Source: Flavipsychrobacter sp. (GTDB lineage Bacteria > Bacteroidota > Bacteroidia > Chitinophagales > Chitinophagaceae). From it: a stretch of 64,000 nt of DNA. The stretch is from contig JAWKLD010000001.1 in NCBI GenBank assembly GCA_041392855.1, positions 1,226,001 to 1,290,000 on the forward strand, read 5' to 3'. Numbering within the stretch: the first letter of the stretch is position 1; every line of letters starts with the position of its first letter. The translations under genes were made by a program, and so were the position numbers. Shown piece after piece: positions 54,271 to 62,832 of this stretch. Below the pieces are notes generated by a model. It was not told the DNA's origin and did no database searches. It worked only from the letters and a program-made list of their open reading frames with translations.

Positions 54271-55277
54271 ATTAATCCTACTTCTTCTAATCTATATTCT
54301 AATATTTTCTCCCGCACAGTAAACGGCTTCACCTTATCTAACCCAAGATAATCAATACCTTTTTGAAGTATAACTTCTTTATCATCCCCCTGCTTCCATC
54401 CTCCCGCTTCAAGCAAGCAGGCTTCGGGCATTAGACCTATTAATTCACTACCAACAAGCTCCACCCCTACTTCCGATGCTAGCTCTTTACTAGCATTCCA
54501 AACTTTAAGAGGAGAAGTGACTCTATAATCTAACAGATTCATGGATACCTGTGCGCATTCAAAGTCCGACATATACCAGCCAATGGCACGCAGTTTCTTT
54601 AACCTACCTGCTGCTCTTTCTTTAGTGTCGGGGTTTATATATCCACTTTCTCTTATTCGGGAAGCTATGTACTGTGCTTTTCGCTCGTCTTTGGTATTGA
54701 GCGATATATTGAATGCTACCAGTATATCTCTAGCTCCTATTACCGTAGCTCCTGTTTGTTCATTGAATAACTGAGGTCCGTAATCCGGTTGCCATGTTGC
54801 CTCTTTCATTTTCTTTGCAAACCCATCATACTGCCCTTTTCTAATAGTAGGCAGTGCTTTTCTATATGCTTCTCGCGCCGAATATTCGTATAAGTATATC
54901 GGGATATTTAACTCCGCTCCTACTTTTTCACCAAGCTGACGAGAAAGGGCAATTGTTTCTTCTATAGATATACCCTTAAGCGGTATTAGTGGGCAAACGT
55001 CTGTAGCACCTATACGTGGATGTACGCCTTCCTGCCTGCGCATGTCTATCAACTCAGCCGCCTTCTCTATTGCATTGTATGCAGATGTGATGACCTCATT
55101 GGGAGTACCCGCAAAGGTAATAACTGTTCTATTAGCAGAAGGGCTCCTGTCTACATGCAAAACAAATGTCCCTTCAACATTATCAATAGAAGAGACTATC
55201 TGCTCAATTACCTCAACATCCCTGCCTTCACTAAAATTAGCAACACATTCCAGTAGCTGTTCTGGTGTATTCATCAT
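54267..55277 (-). CDS. ftcD: Glutamate formimidoyltransferase
   Basis: A 336-residue formiminotransferase: LLECVANFSEGRD, HPRIGATDVCPLIPLKGIS, NIPIYLYEYSA and GYINPDTKERAAGRLKKLRAIGWYM-type segments fit the FtcD N- and C-subdomains. It moves the formimino group from N-formimino-glutamate to tetrahydrofolate in histidine breakdown. No other hut genes are near. The cyclodeaminase domain is absent. Confidence 0.93.
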   Translation of the reverse strand: MMNTPEQLLECVANFSEGRDVEVIEQIVSSIDNVEGTFVLHVDRSPSANRTVITFAGTPNEVITSAYNAIEKAAELIDMRRQEGVHPRIGATDVCPLIPLKGISIEETIALSRQLGEKVGAELNIPIYLYEYSAREAYRKALPTIRKGQYDGFAKKMKEATWQPDYGPQLFNEQTGATVIGARDILVAFNISLNTKDERKAQYIASRIRESGYINPDTKERAAGRLKKLRAIGWYMSDFECAQVSMNLLDYRVTSPLKVWNASKELASEVGVELVGSELIGLMPEACLLEAGGWKQGDDKEVILQKGIDYLGLDKVKPFTVREKILEYRLEEVGLI

Positions 55278-55308
55278 GTAAAACTACGGGAAATAAAGTA
55301 TGGGTACA

Positions 55309-56088
55309 TTATAAAATATCCGACCAGTCATTACTCAGCTTTTGTTTCATTTCAGCGTCTGTCAGGTCAAACTTAACAGGAACAACAGAGGCATAGCCGT
55401 CAGCCAAAGCCTGCACATCTGTATCCTCACCTTTATCCAGATTTACAAACTTACCCGTCATCCAGTAGTAGTCCTTTCCTCTTGGGTCTTTCCGTTGCTC
55501 AAACTCTTCTTCCCATTTCGCATACGCCTGTCGGCACATTTTCAACCCTTTAAACTCCTCTTGGCCAACCTTAGGTATGTTTACATTAAACAATGTGTGC
55601 TTAGGTAAGTCAGAAGACAGCATTTTACGGGTAATCGTATTCGCTACAGTTCCAGCTATAGAAAAATCGGCCTCATAGCTATAATCTAACAAAGAGAAAC
55701 CTACAGAAGGTACACCTTCAATAGCAGCCTCCATAGCAGCACTCATAGTACCTGAATAAATGATATTGATAGAATGGTTAGCACCATGATTAATACCGCT
55801 AACACAGATATCTGGCTTGCGGTGTAAAATGATATCTCTTGCCAATTTTACACAATCAACAGGAGTACCGCTACATTCATAAGCTTCTATAGCGCCAAAA
55901 ACATCTGACTTATGTAATCTTAATGGTTCCCCAATGGTTATAGCATGCCCCATGCCCGACTGAGGGCTATCAGGAGCTACCACTACTACCTTACCTAAAG
56001 ACTTTACAGCATCTACCAAGGCTTTAATTCCAGGAGAAGTAATACCATCATCATTTGTCACTAATATAATCGGTTGTTCATTTGCCAT
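55309..56088 (-). CDS. surE: 5'/3'-nucleotidase SurE
   Basis: The ATG at 56088 (259 residues) is chosen over a TTG at 56103. SurE marks: ILVTNDDGITSPGIKAL with the metal Asps, VVVAPDSPQSGMGHAIT, DICVSGINHGANHS and YSGTMSAAMEAAIEGVPS. It is a metal-dependent nucleoside monophosphatase. It follows the ABC exporter genes after 8 bp. Confidence 0.95.
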   Translation of the reverse strand: MANEQPIILVTNDDGITSPGIKALVDAVKSLGKVVVVAPDSPQSGMGHAITIGEPLRLHKSDVFGAIEAYECSGTPVDCVKLARDIILHRKPDICVSGINHGANHSINIIYSGTMSAAMEAAIEGVPSVGFSLLDYSYEADFSIAGTVANTITRKMLSSDLPKHTLFNVNIPKVGQEEFKGLKMCRQAYAKWEEEFEQRKDPRGKDYYWMTGKFVNLDKGEDTDVQALADGYASVVPVKFDLTDAEMKQKLSNDWSDIL

Positions 56089-56096
56089 ATGCAAAT

Positions 56097-56888
56097 CTAC
56101 CAATCACTACGGAGTATTTTCAACCTACCTATTATATAATAGCTAAGAATCCAAACAAGGGACATGATCAAATATGGAGTTGCATTAAACTCACCACCCA
56201 TACCAGCCATATCCTTTACTGCTTTCATTAGCGGGAACGGCAGTAATTCATCGCTTGCTTGTAGCGGTAAATAATTTCCTATTTCTGTATCATACCCCCA
56301 GTTGACTATACCTTTTATCATTGACTCTAGCACTAGTGTATAAAGTATGAACATACCGATTGCAATACCACTTCTCTTAAACAAGAATGCTATCAATAAG
56401 GCGAAAGAATAATAATTGAGTGCCAGCAACACCAAATATCCTAACTGCTTTATTTCTCCAGGGAAATCGCTGATACTTCCTTTTGTAGCACCAAAATAAA
56501 CACCAACAATAAATACATACAAGCCAGTAAAGAAGGTAAATAACAATACCATGAACCATTTTGCATGGAAAAAGTCCAACTTACTCAACCCATCTATTAC
56601 ATTTTGCCTACTTGTACGAAAGGAGTACTCATTGGTAGTAATAATTATGGTAAGGATAGAAATAAAAATGACGAATATACTTGCCCAAAAGCCTAGATTA
56701 GCCCATACATGCTCGAATGTATATGCTTGATCTAAAATATTAATATCATTTTTACCTCCAAACTTTAGGAAACCATCAGTAATACCAAGATTCCATAACG
56801 GAAGCAGAACGATAAAGAAACCTATTAAGATCCAAAAGGTTCTATACTTCTTTACTTTGAGCCACTCTATAGATAATAACTTTATCAT
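56097..56888 (-). CDS. ABC-2 type transporter permease
   Basis: A 263-residue membrane protein with about six helices (near 18-38, 65-88, 105-128, 150-168, 175-195, 235-252). MIKLLSIEWLKVKKYRTFWIL is a typical start for Bacteroidota ABC-2 permeases. It forms the channel for the ATPase encoded just upstream, with which it overlaps by 4 bp. The substrate is unknown. Confidence 0.87.
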   Translation of the reverse strand: MIKLLSIEWLKVKKYRTFWILIGFFIVLLPLWNLGITDGFLKFGGKNDINILDQAYTFEHVWANLGFWASIFVIFISILTIIITTNEYSFRTSRQNVIDGLSKLDFFHAKWFMVLLFTFFTGLYVFIVGVYFGATKGSISDFPGEIKQLGYLVLLALNYYSFALLIAFLFKRSGIAIGMFILYTLVLESMIKGIVNWGYDTEIGNYLPLQASDELLPFPLMKAVKDMAGMGGEFNATPYLIMSLVWILSYYIIGRLKILRSDW

Positions 56889-57781
56889 TGTTTTTCTTTA
56901 GTCAGTTCCATAAATTTTGTTTCCAAGCTTTTTTGCTTCATGTTCAAACGCGATAATATCACCCCATGCTCCATACAATATTCATTGATGTTTTGGGGAG
57001 TAATATTTTCATCAAACCCGAGCAGCAAATAGCCATTCATTCGCTTCATGCTATGCACACCATTTAGTGTGCTTACAACCTTTTCAAGTAGATCCAAATC
57101 TTGGGCACCTACTTCTATTTGATCCTCATTCACCAACACCTCATCCACTTTACCACTTAGCAGTAGGTCTCCCTTCTTTAGTATAGCAACATGTGTACAT
57201 ACTTTTTCTACTTCATCGAGCAAGTGGCTTGCCATGATAATGGTCTTTCCCTTTTTATTCAATTCTGTGATCAGATCTCTTATCTCCGCTATACCAGCAG
57301 GGTCTAAACCATTTGTCGGTTCATCAAAAACTAAGATATCAGGATCTCCTAGCAATGCTGCACCAATTGCCAATCGTTGCTTCATACCTAATGAGAAAGT
57401 TTGGAATTTGCTATTCCTGCGTTCATACAATCCCACCTGTTTTAGCACACGCTCCCTATCGTCATACCCTCGCCCTTTTATAGAGGCTGATATTTTTAAG
57501 TTATCCCAAGCAGTCATGTAGTGATAAAAGTTGGGGGTTTCTAAGAGAGAACCAATACTCTTTCTTGCAGCATTGTTATTCATGCCTCCTATCCAACTAT
57601 AAGTGCCGGCATGAGCATTGAGTACATTTAGCAATATGCCCAACAGTGTTGTTTTTCCGCTACCATTAGGCCCTAGCACACCAAATACAGAACCTTTAGG
57701 CACCTCAAAAGACACGTTTTTTAATGCCTGTATCGGTCCGTATCTTTTTGATATTCCATTAATGGATAATATTGTTTCCAA
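56885..57781 (-). CDS. ABC transporter ATP-binding protein, partner of the ABC-2 permease
   Basis: A 298-residue ATPase with Walker A GVLGPNGSGKTTLLG, signature FSLGMKQRLAIGAAL (SLGMKQR form) and Walker B ILVFDEPTNGLDP. A C-terminal regulatory extension (about 220-298) is present, as in the bacitracin/lantibiotic-type exporters. It starts 11 bp after the SDR gene stop and overlaps the permease by 4 bp. Confidence 0.9.
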   Translation of the reverse strand: METILSINGISKRYGPIQALKNVSFEVPKGSVFGVLGPNGSGKTTLLGILLNVLNAHAGTYSWIGGMNNNAARKSIGSLLETPNFYHYMTAWDNLKISASIKGRGYDDRERVLKQVGLYERRNSKFQTFSLGMKQRLAIGAALLGDPDILVFDEPTNGLDPAGIAEIRDLITELNKKGKTIIMASHLLDEVEKVCTHVAILKKGDLLLSGKVDEVLVNEDQIEVGAQDLDLLEKVVSTLNGVHSMKRMNGYLLLGFDENITPQNINEYCMEHGVILSRLNMKQKSLETKFMELTKEKQ

Positions 57782-57792
57782 ATTATATTCGT

Positions 57793-58614
57793 TTAATCTA
57801 AAAATAAATCCTTTTGTAAAGGGCTACCAGGCTTTACAGCATATTGTTCCAAATCAGTTATGCCTGCAGCTTTCAGAACGTCCTCATCCAACAGTGTTTG
57901 CCCTGTATATTCGCTTGCTGGTTGCTGTAGTATGTAATGCACTGCATCTGCAACTATCTCAGGCTTTCTACTTCTATTCATCAACATATCTCCACCTAGT
58001 AGATTCTGTACAGCTGCTGTAGCAATAGTGGTGACAGGCCATATCGCATTAGACGCTATAGCCGCTTTTTTATATTCTAATGCCCATCCCAAAGCCATCA
58101 TACTCATATTATACTTACTCATTGTATATGCTACAGATGGCAACAGCCACTTAGGGTTCATATTTAACGGAGGGGATAATGTGAGTATATGGGCATTATC
58201 AGACTTCTTTAAATGAGGTATACAATGCTTTGTTACCAAATAAGTTCCTCTAACGTTAATATCATGCATTAGGTCAAAACGTTTTGATGGCGTATCGTCA
58301 GTTGAGCTTAACGATATAGCTGAAGCATTATTCACTACTGCATCTATACCACCAAATTTTGACACTGCCTGCTCAATAGCTTTTACTATTTGCTCTTCAT
58401 CTCTTATATCACATTGCAATGCCAGTGCATTTCCTCCTACCGATTCCACTTCTTCTGCCACGCTATGTATCGTACCTCCCAGCCTATTATCTTCCTTCAC
58501 TGATTTTGCTACTATTACAATATTAGCGCCATCCTTAGCTAAGCGCAAAGCTATTGCCCTGCCAATACCTCTACTAGCACCAGTAATAAAAACGGTTTTG
58601 CCTTTGTAGTACAT
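57793..58614 (-). CDS. SDR-family oxidoreductase (HSDL2-like)
   Basis: A 273-residue dehydrogenase. The NAD(P) motif is VFITGASRGIGRAIALRLAKDGA; DAVVNNASAISLSSTDDT and the active-site YTMSK (Tyr-x3-Lys) follow. The body resembles the HSDL2 group (WLLPSVAYTMSKYNMSMMALGWALEYK split across motifs). The substrate is unknown. It is first in a leftward run and shares its 178-bp upstream region with the divergent MbnP-like gene. Confidence 0.86.
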   Translation of the reverse strand: MYYKGKTVFITGASRGIGRAIALRLAKDGANIVIVAKSVKEDNRLGGTIHSVAEEVESVGGNALALQCDIRDEEQIVKAIEQAVSKFGGIDAVVNNASAISLSSTDDTPSKRFDLMHDINVRGTYLVTKHCIPHLKKSDNAHILTLSPPLNMNPKWLLPSVAYTMSKYNMSMMALGWALEYKKAAIASNAIWPVTTIATAAVQNLLGGDMLMNRSRKPEIVADAVHYILQQPASEYTGQTLLDEDVLKAAGITDLEQYAVKPGSPLQKDLFLD

Positions 58615-58714
58615 ATCTCTATATCGTTTAAATATGATTAAAAGTTACAGCTATTATCCATAAATTTATCCCGCCCTTGAAATAGTGACTATTTTTAACA
58701 AAAATGCCGTGAAT

Positions 58715-58734
58715 ACTGTAACCATTGTTACAGT
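58715..58734. promoter_or_regulatory. Operator-like dyad upstream of the MbnP-like gene
   Basis: ACTGTAAC-catt-GTTACAGT is a perfect 8-bp inverted repeat with a 4-bp spacer, centred 68 bp upstream of the MbnP-like ATG. The TGTAAC-N4-GTTACA core has the geometry of Crp/Fnr-family sites. Confidence 0.55.
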
Positions 58735-58743
58735 AGAAAATAG

Positions 58744-58762
58744 TGTAATTCAATAAATTACA
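58744..58762. promoter_or_regulatory. Second dyad upstream of the MbnP-like gene
   Basis: TGTAATT-caata-AATTACA, a perfect 7-bp inverted repeat with a 5-bp spacer, about 28 bp from the first dyad. Confidence 0.4.
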
Positions 58763-58792
58763 ACTATTAGTTAACCACTTAATTACACCGTT

Positions 58793-59566
58793 ATGAGCAC
58801 ATTAAAAAGAATATCATTTTTAGCTCTAGCTCTTGTGTTTGCCACCGTTTACTCTTGCCGAAAAGATGACAACCCAACACCTCAAGACCTAGGGAAAGGA
58901 AGCATGAAACTACAGTTTGAATATGTATGGGCTGCCAATGAAGCTCCTTTTCAACTTGAAAAAGAATATGTACATCCTAAGACAGGAGATACTATGACCT
59001 TTACAACACTTAAGTTCTATGTATCGAATATAAAACTTCAAAGAGCTGACGGCAGCTGGTGGGCACAACCAGACAGTTACCACCTCATTTGTAATAGCTG
59101 TACTGATGCAGCTGACAAATACATTATGGTAATTGACATACCTAATGGTAATTATGTAGCCATGGAATACACTATGGGAGTAGATAGCCTTATGAATGTA
59201 TCGGGAGCACACACAGGTGCCTTATCATTTTCAAACGGCATGTTCTGGGATTGGAACACTGGCTACATCATGATGAAAGCAGAGGGCAAGTCTCCTAACT
59301 CGCCTAATGGCAACTATCAACTACATTTTGGAGGTTTTAAAGGCGACTATAACGTTGTTACTACTAAAACAGCCGATATGTCTAACAGTAAACTGACTGT
59401 AAGCAGTGGCCAAACCAAAACAGTAACACTAAAAGCTAACCCTGCAAAACTTTGGCACTCTTCTGAAGGTTTAAGCAAAGTATACATCATACATTCAGAA
59501 AGTGCAGTAGCCAAACAAATGGCAACAGACTTTTACAATGGCATCTATCTAAAAAGTGTAGAGTAA
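58793..59566 (+). CDS. MbnP-like lipoprotein (copper-binding family)
   Basis: A 257-residue lipoprotein with Cys22 (TVYSCRKDD). The mature part fits the MbnP family: MKLQFEYVWAANEAPFQLEKEY, LKFYVSNIKLQRADGSWW, DIPNGNYVAMEYTMGVDS, GMFWDWNTGYIMMKAEG and NYQLHFGGFKG. In a methanotroph MbnP, copper binding needs a kynurenine that the partner MbnH makes from a Trp. Several conserved-looking Trp residues and the HFGG His are present. The MbnH-like gene is convergent, 73 bp away. Confidence 0.85.
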   Translation: MSTLKRISFLALALVFATVYSCRKDDNPTPQDLGKGSMKLQFEYVWAANEAPFQLEKEYVHPKTGDTMTFTTLKFYVSNIKLQRADGSWWAQPDSYHLICNSCTDAADKYIMVIDIPNGNYVAMEYTMGVDSLMNVSGAHTGALSFSNGMFWDWNTGYIMMKAEGKSPNSPNGNYQLHFGGFKGDYNVVTTKTADMSNSKLTVSSGQTKTVTLKANPAKLWHSSEGLSKVYIIHSESAVAKQMATDFYNGIYLKSVE

Positions 59567-59585
59567 TCGTTTTACAAACAATAAT

Positions 59586-59620
59586 TAAAAGCCCGATAGT
59601 ATATAACTATCGGGCTTTTA
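59586..59620. terminator. Bidirectional terminator between the MbnP- and MbnH-like genes
   Basis: TAAAAGCCCGATAGT and ACTATCGGGCTTTTA pair perfectly around an ATATA loop, with T-rich flanks. Confidence 0.92.
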
Positions 59621-59639
59621 TATTTTATGCTAATAAAAT

Positions 59640-60701
59640 TTACGGTGCTTTAAAAAGCGTATCGTTGATCATTGTGTAATCTGTAAAGGTCTTTAAGAAA
59701 GCTATTAATTGTTGCTTTTCTATTTCTGCTAGCTTTAAGCCACTTTCCTTACCCGGCTTTGTCATAATAGGATCTACATTACTTACTAAATGTACTTGAT
59801 GATCATAAAAATTAACCACTTCTTCCAATGTTTTGAAGCGACCATCGTGCATATAATCAGTTCTCAAAGCTACATTTCTCAGATTAGGTGTTCTAAACTT
59901 ACCTAGGTCTTTAGGGTCACCTGTTACATTATAATAACCTTTGTCTATTTCTTTGGTGTACACACTATCCAGCCCATTATTATGAAGCATATTATCCGTC
60001 AAAACAGATGCTACATGACAATGAAAACAATCTGCTCTTTCTGTAAAAAATAGGTTACGCCCAGCCTCTTCCTCAGCAGTCAATGCCTCAAACCCTCTCA
60101 AATATCTATCATACTTAGTATCTGAAGAAACCAAAGCTCTCATATACTGTGCTAATGCCTTAGCTACATCCTGCTTGGTTATTTCGCTAATGCCATAATA
60201 CATACTAAACTTCTTGCGGTAATCTTCTACAGCACGTATTTTGTTTATATCTGTATTAAACCTATTGTTTAACTCCGACATCATAACATCTTCAAGAGTA
60301 CCTACGATACGACCACTCCACATGAAGTTCTCATACCACGCCAAATTCACCAGAGGCAATGAAGTCAAACCTTTATCAAAAGTAGAAACCCCGTCTACAG
60401 AAAAACCATACTCTGGTTTGTGACAGGTATGACAAGATTCATTATTGTTAGACAGGCGAGTATCGAAGAAGAGTTCTTTTCCTAACAACACTCTTTCCAG
60501 ATACATAACGTTGTCGTCAGGTATCTTAGGAATATCATAACCCAAATTAACCGGGATCTTAAAAGGCGTCATCTCTACCAAACCCAGCAAACCATTACCT
60601 GGATCGGGATCAGGGTCTTTATCTTTATTACAAGACAAATACACCATAACTAATAGAAAGAAAGCAATAGAAGCTACTCTCTTATTTAATGCTTTGAACA
60701 T
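59640..60701 (-). CDS. Di-heme cytochrome c peroxidase/MauG family lipoprotein (MbnH-like)
   Basis: A 353-residue protein with lipobox LSC (Cys24) and two heme motifs: CHTCH in NNESCHTCHKPEYGFS and CFHCH in ADCFHCHVAS. FRTPNLRNVALRTDYMHDGRFKTLEEVVNFYDH is the family C-terminal heme-ligand region. Such enzymes either reduce peroxide or, as MauG/MbnH, oxidise a partner protein. A convergent MbnP-like gene makes the MbnH role more likely. Two TGTAA-type palindromes lie upstream. Confidence 0.87.
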   Translation of the reverse strand: MFKALNKRVASIAFFLLVMVYLSCNKDKDPDPDPGNGLLGLVEMTPFKIPVNLGYDIPKIPDDNVMYLERVLLGKELFFDTRLSNNNESCHTCHKPEYGFSVDGVSTFDKGLTSLPLVNLAWYENFMWSGRIVGTLEDVMMSELNNRFNTDINKIRAVEDYRKKFSMYYGISEITKQDVAKALAQYMRALVSSDTKYDRYLRGFEALTAEEEAGRNLFFTERADCFHCHVASVLTDNMLHNNGLDSVYTKEIDKGYYNVTGDPKDLGKFRTPNLRNVALRTDYMHDGRFKTLEEVVNFYDHQVHLVSNVDPIMTKPGKESGLKLAEIEKQQLIAFLKTFTDYTMINDTLFKAP

Positions 60702-60713
60702 AGTAGTACTTTT

Positions 60714-60725
60714 ATGTAATTACAT
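60714..60725. promoter_or_regulatory. 12-bp palindrome near the MbnH-like start
   Basis: ATGTAATTACAT, perfect, 12 bp upstream of the ATG; built of the same TGTAA half-sites as the other dyads. Confidence 0.35.
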
Positions 60726-60792
60726 GCTTGCACATACGTCGTATATGTACATAGTCTTACATAGTAACTTAAAAATAATCCTTTAAAAGTTG

Positions 60793-60808
60793 AGTAACAA
60801 AAGTTACA
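60793..60808. promoter_or_regulatory. Operator-like dyad upstream of the MbnH-like gene
   Basis: AGTAAC-aaaa-GTTACA carries the same GTAAC-N4-GTTAC core as the dyad at 58715-58734. It lies about 100 bp upstream of the ATG, between the mtaB stop and this gene. Confidence 0.5.
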
Positions 60809-60829
60809 GAAAAAAGTGCTGACAGTGTG

Positions 60830-62104
60830 TTAAAGTTGCCACTCTACTATTTGATTCTCCCACTCTTTTCTATGTGGTGTCTGTACTTTTATGTAGTTAT
60901 CCGTATATCCTTCCATCATGCCATTTTTATTAGCATGCTCAAATAATACAGTACGCTTTTGCCCATTGTGCTGGGCTGTGAAATATTGCATTTTCTGATA
61001 GGAGAGATTTCTTAATGCTTTATTACGTTCCTGTCTAACATTTTTAGGCACTACACCCTCCATCTCATCTGCCAGTGTGTTAGCACGCTCTGAATAGGTG
61101 AACACATGGAAATAAGAAACCTCTAGCTCGTGTAAGAAGTCAAATGTTTCTTTAAAGTCCTCGTCTGTCTCTGAAGGAAAGCCAACTATAACGTCCACAC
61201 CTATGCAGCAATCAGGCATTAACTCTTTTATTCTTTTCACCCTATCTACATACAGATCTCTTCTATACCTACGCCTCATTAATCCCAAGATCTTATCACT
61301 ACCACTCTGCAATGGTATATGGAAGTGAGGCATAAATTTTTGAGAGCTCGCAACAAATTCAATGATCTCATTGGTGAGCAGATTGGGCTCTATGGAAGAT
61401 ATCCTATATCTATCAATGCCTTCAATTTTATCCAGCTCTTGTATCAGGTCGTAAAAATTCTCTTCCTTTCTTTTCCCTCCTTCGTTTCCTTTTCCAAAGT
61501 CTCCTAAGTTAATACCTGTTAGAACGATCTCTTTTGTACCTGTACTCGCCAGCTCTTTTACATTATCTACAACGCCTTGTATACTATCGCTACGACTATG
61601 ACCACGGGCAAGAGGTATTGTACAGAAACTACAGTTATAATCGCACCCATCTTGTACTTTAAGAAAAGTACGTGTTCTATCACTTATGGAATATGAACTA
61701 TTAAACCCTTCAACATCATCTATATCGCAAGAACATATTTTGGCACTATCACCCTTCGTTAATTCCTTTAGGTGTTGTGGCAGATTGAACTTTTCAGCTG
61801 CACCCAAAACCAGATCTACCCCCTCTATTGATGCTATTTCCTCAGGCTTTAGCTGTGCATAGCACCCTGTTATCACTACAGTAGCATCAGGAGCTTTTCT
61901 TTGTATACGTCTTACTATCTGCCTGCATTCTTTATCTGCATTGTCTGTTACTGAGCAAGTATTTATCACATAAACATCTGCTATGTCAGAGAAGTCTTTC
62001 TTCAAAAAGCCTTCATTCTCCAACTGTCTACTTAAAGTTGAAGTTTCTGAATAGTTCAGCTTACACCCAAGTGTATGAAATGCAACAGACTGTGTTTTCT
62101 GCAT
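60830..62104 (-). CDS. mtaB: tRNA ct6A37/t6A37 methylthiotransferase MtaB
   Basis: A 424-residue radical-SAM methylthiotransferase. The N-terminal UPF0004 domain has three cluster cysteines (TLGCKLNYSE Cys14, INTCSVTDNADKEC, VITGCYAQL); the radical-SAM motif is CDYNCSFC, and a TRAM domain ends the protein. FHIPLQSGSDKILGLMRRRY is typical of the family. It adds methylthio to t6A37. A TAnnTTTG box is 7 bp before the ATG. Confidence 0.95.
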   Translation of the reverse strand: MQKTQSVAFHTLGCKLNYSETSTLSRQLENEGFLKKDFSDIADVYVINTCSVTDNADKECRQIVRRIQRKAPDATVVITGCYAQLKPEEIASIEGVDLVLGAAEKFNLPQHLKELTKGDSAKICSCDIDDVEGFNSSYSISDRTRTFLKVQDGCDYNCSFCTIPLARGHSRSDSIQGVVDNVKELASTGTKEIVLTGINLGDFGKGNEGGKRKEENFYDLIQELDKIEGIDRYRISSIEPNLLTNEIIEFVASSQKFMPHFHIPLQSGSDKILGLMRRRYRRDLYVDRVKRIKELMPDCCIGVDVIVGFPSETDEDFKETFDFLHELEVSYFHVFTYSERANTLADEMEGVVPKNVRQERNKALRNLSYQKMQYFTAQHNGQKRTVLFEHANKNGMMEGYTDNYIKVQTPHRKEWENQIVEWQL

Positions 62105-62111
62105 AAGTGCG

Positions 62112-62119
62112 CAAAATTA
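62112..62119 (-). promoter_or_regulatory. Promoter -7 box for mtaB
   Basis: TAATTTTG on the minus strand, exact TAnnTTTG, 7 bp before the mtaB ATG at 62104. Confidence 0.45.
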
Positions 62120-62189
62120 ATGCATTTAGCAATACTTTCTTGTTAGAAACTACTAATAAGTGTACTTTTATATGTCAAAAAACCATTAA

Positions 62190-62753
62190 ATGAAAAAAAT
62201 CTTACTAATATCATTCATCACAACTTCTGTATTTTTTGCTAGCTGTGATAAGCTAAAAGAACTAACCAGCTTCTCTCAAGACTTTGATTATAAGGAATTT
62301 ATTGATGTGCCGGGGCTACCTAGCCAACAAACACAACTACCTCAAGGCGGCGCATCAGAATCTCTACCAAGATTTGGTATTGCTACCAACTCTAAAGAGC
62401 ATATTGAAAAATATAAAACCGCTACTAACCTGATAACAGACGTGCTGCTTTCAAAGTTGAATATGACTATTACCAACCCTTTGAATAGCAATTTCAACTA
62501 TGTAGATACGATACAACTATATGTATCGTCAAGCGCAAGTGGTACAAACGAACAACTTATAGCTTATAAAAACAATATTGCAAAAGGTATTCAAAAAGTA
62601 GATCTGGATGTTACGAACATCAATTTGAAAGAGTATTTCATTCTAGATTCTATGTACTATCGTGTATACGCGCACTTTGTTGAAATACCTGCTAAAGAAA
62701 CAAGAGTTGAATTGAATACTACGTTGACAATGAAGGCTAGCCTATTACAGTAG
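62190..62753 (+). CDS. Uncharacterised lipoprotein
   Basis: A 187-residue lipoprotein with lipobox FFASC (Cys19) and a mature part of mixed alpha/beta composition (ATNLITDVLLSKLNMTITNPLNSNFNYVDTIQLYVS split in two). The latter half with IQLYVSSSASGTNEQLIAY and VDLDVTNINLKEYF looks beta-rich. I do not recognise the family. It is followed by a long palindromic terminator shared with the convergent barrel gene. Confidence 0.62.
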   Translation: MKKILLISFITTSVFFASCDKLKELTSFSQDFDYKEFIDVPGLPSQQTQLPQGGASESLPRFGIATNSKEHIEKYKTATNLITDVLLSKLNMTITNPLNSNFNYVDTIQLYVSSSASGTNEQLIAYKNNIAKGIQKVDLDVTNINLKEYFILDSMYYRVYAHFVEIPAKETRVELNTTLTMKASLLQ

Positions 62754-62775
62754 TAAGTACATAAGTCTTAATAAT

Positions 62776-62811
62776 AACAGAAAAGGTACTCTATAGAGTA
62801 CCTTTTCTGTT
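62776..62811. terminator. 36-bp perfect palindrome acting as a bidirectional terminator
   Basis: The left arm (62776-62793) is the exact reverse complement of the right arm (62794-62811), with no unpaired loop. It lies between two convergent genes, so a terminator role is likely, although the U-tract is short. Confidence 0.7.
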
Positions 62812-62832
62812 TGCAATAACTATAACTATAAA

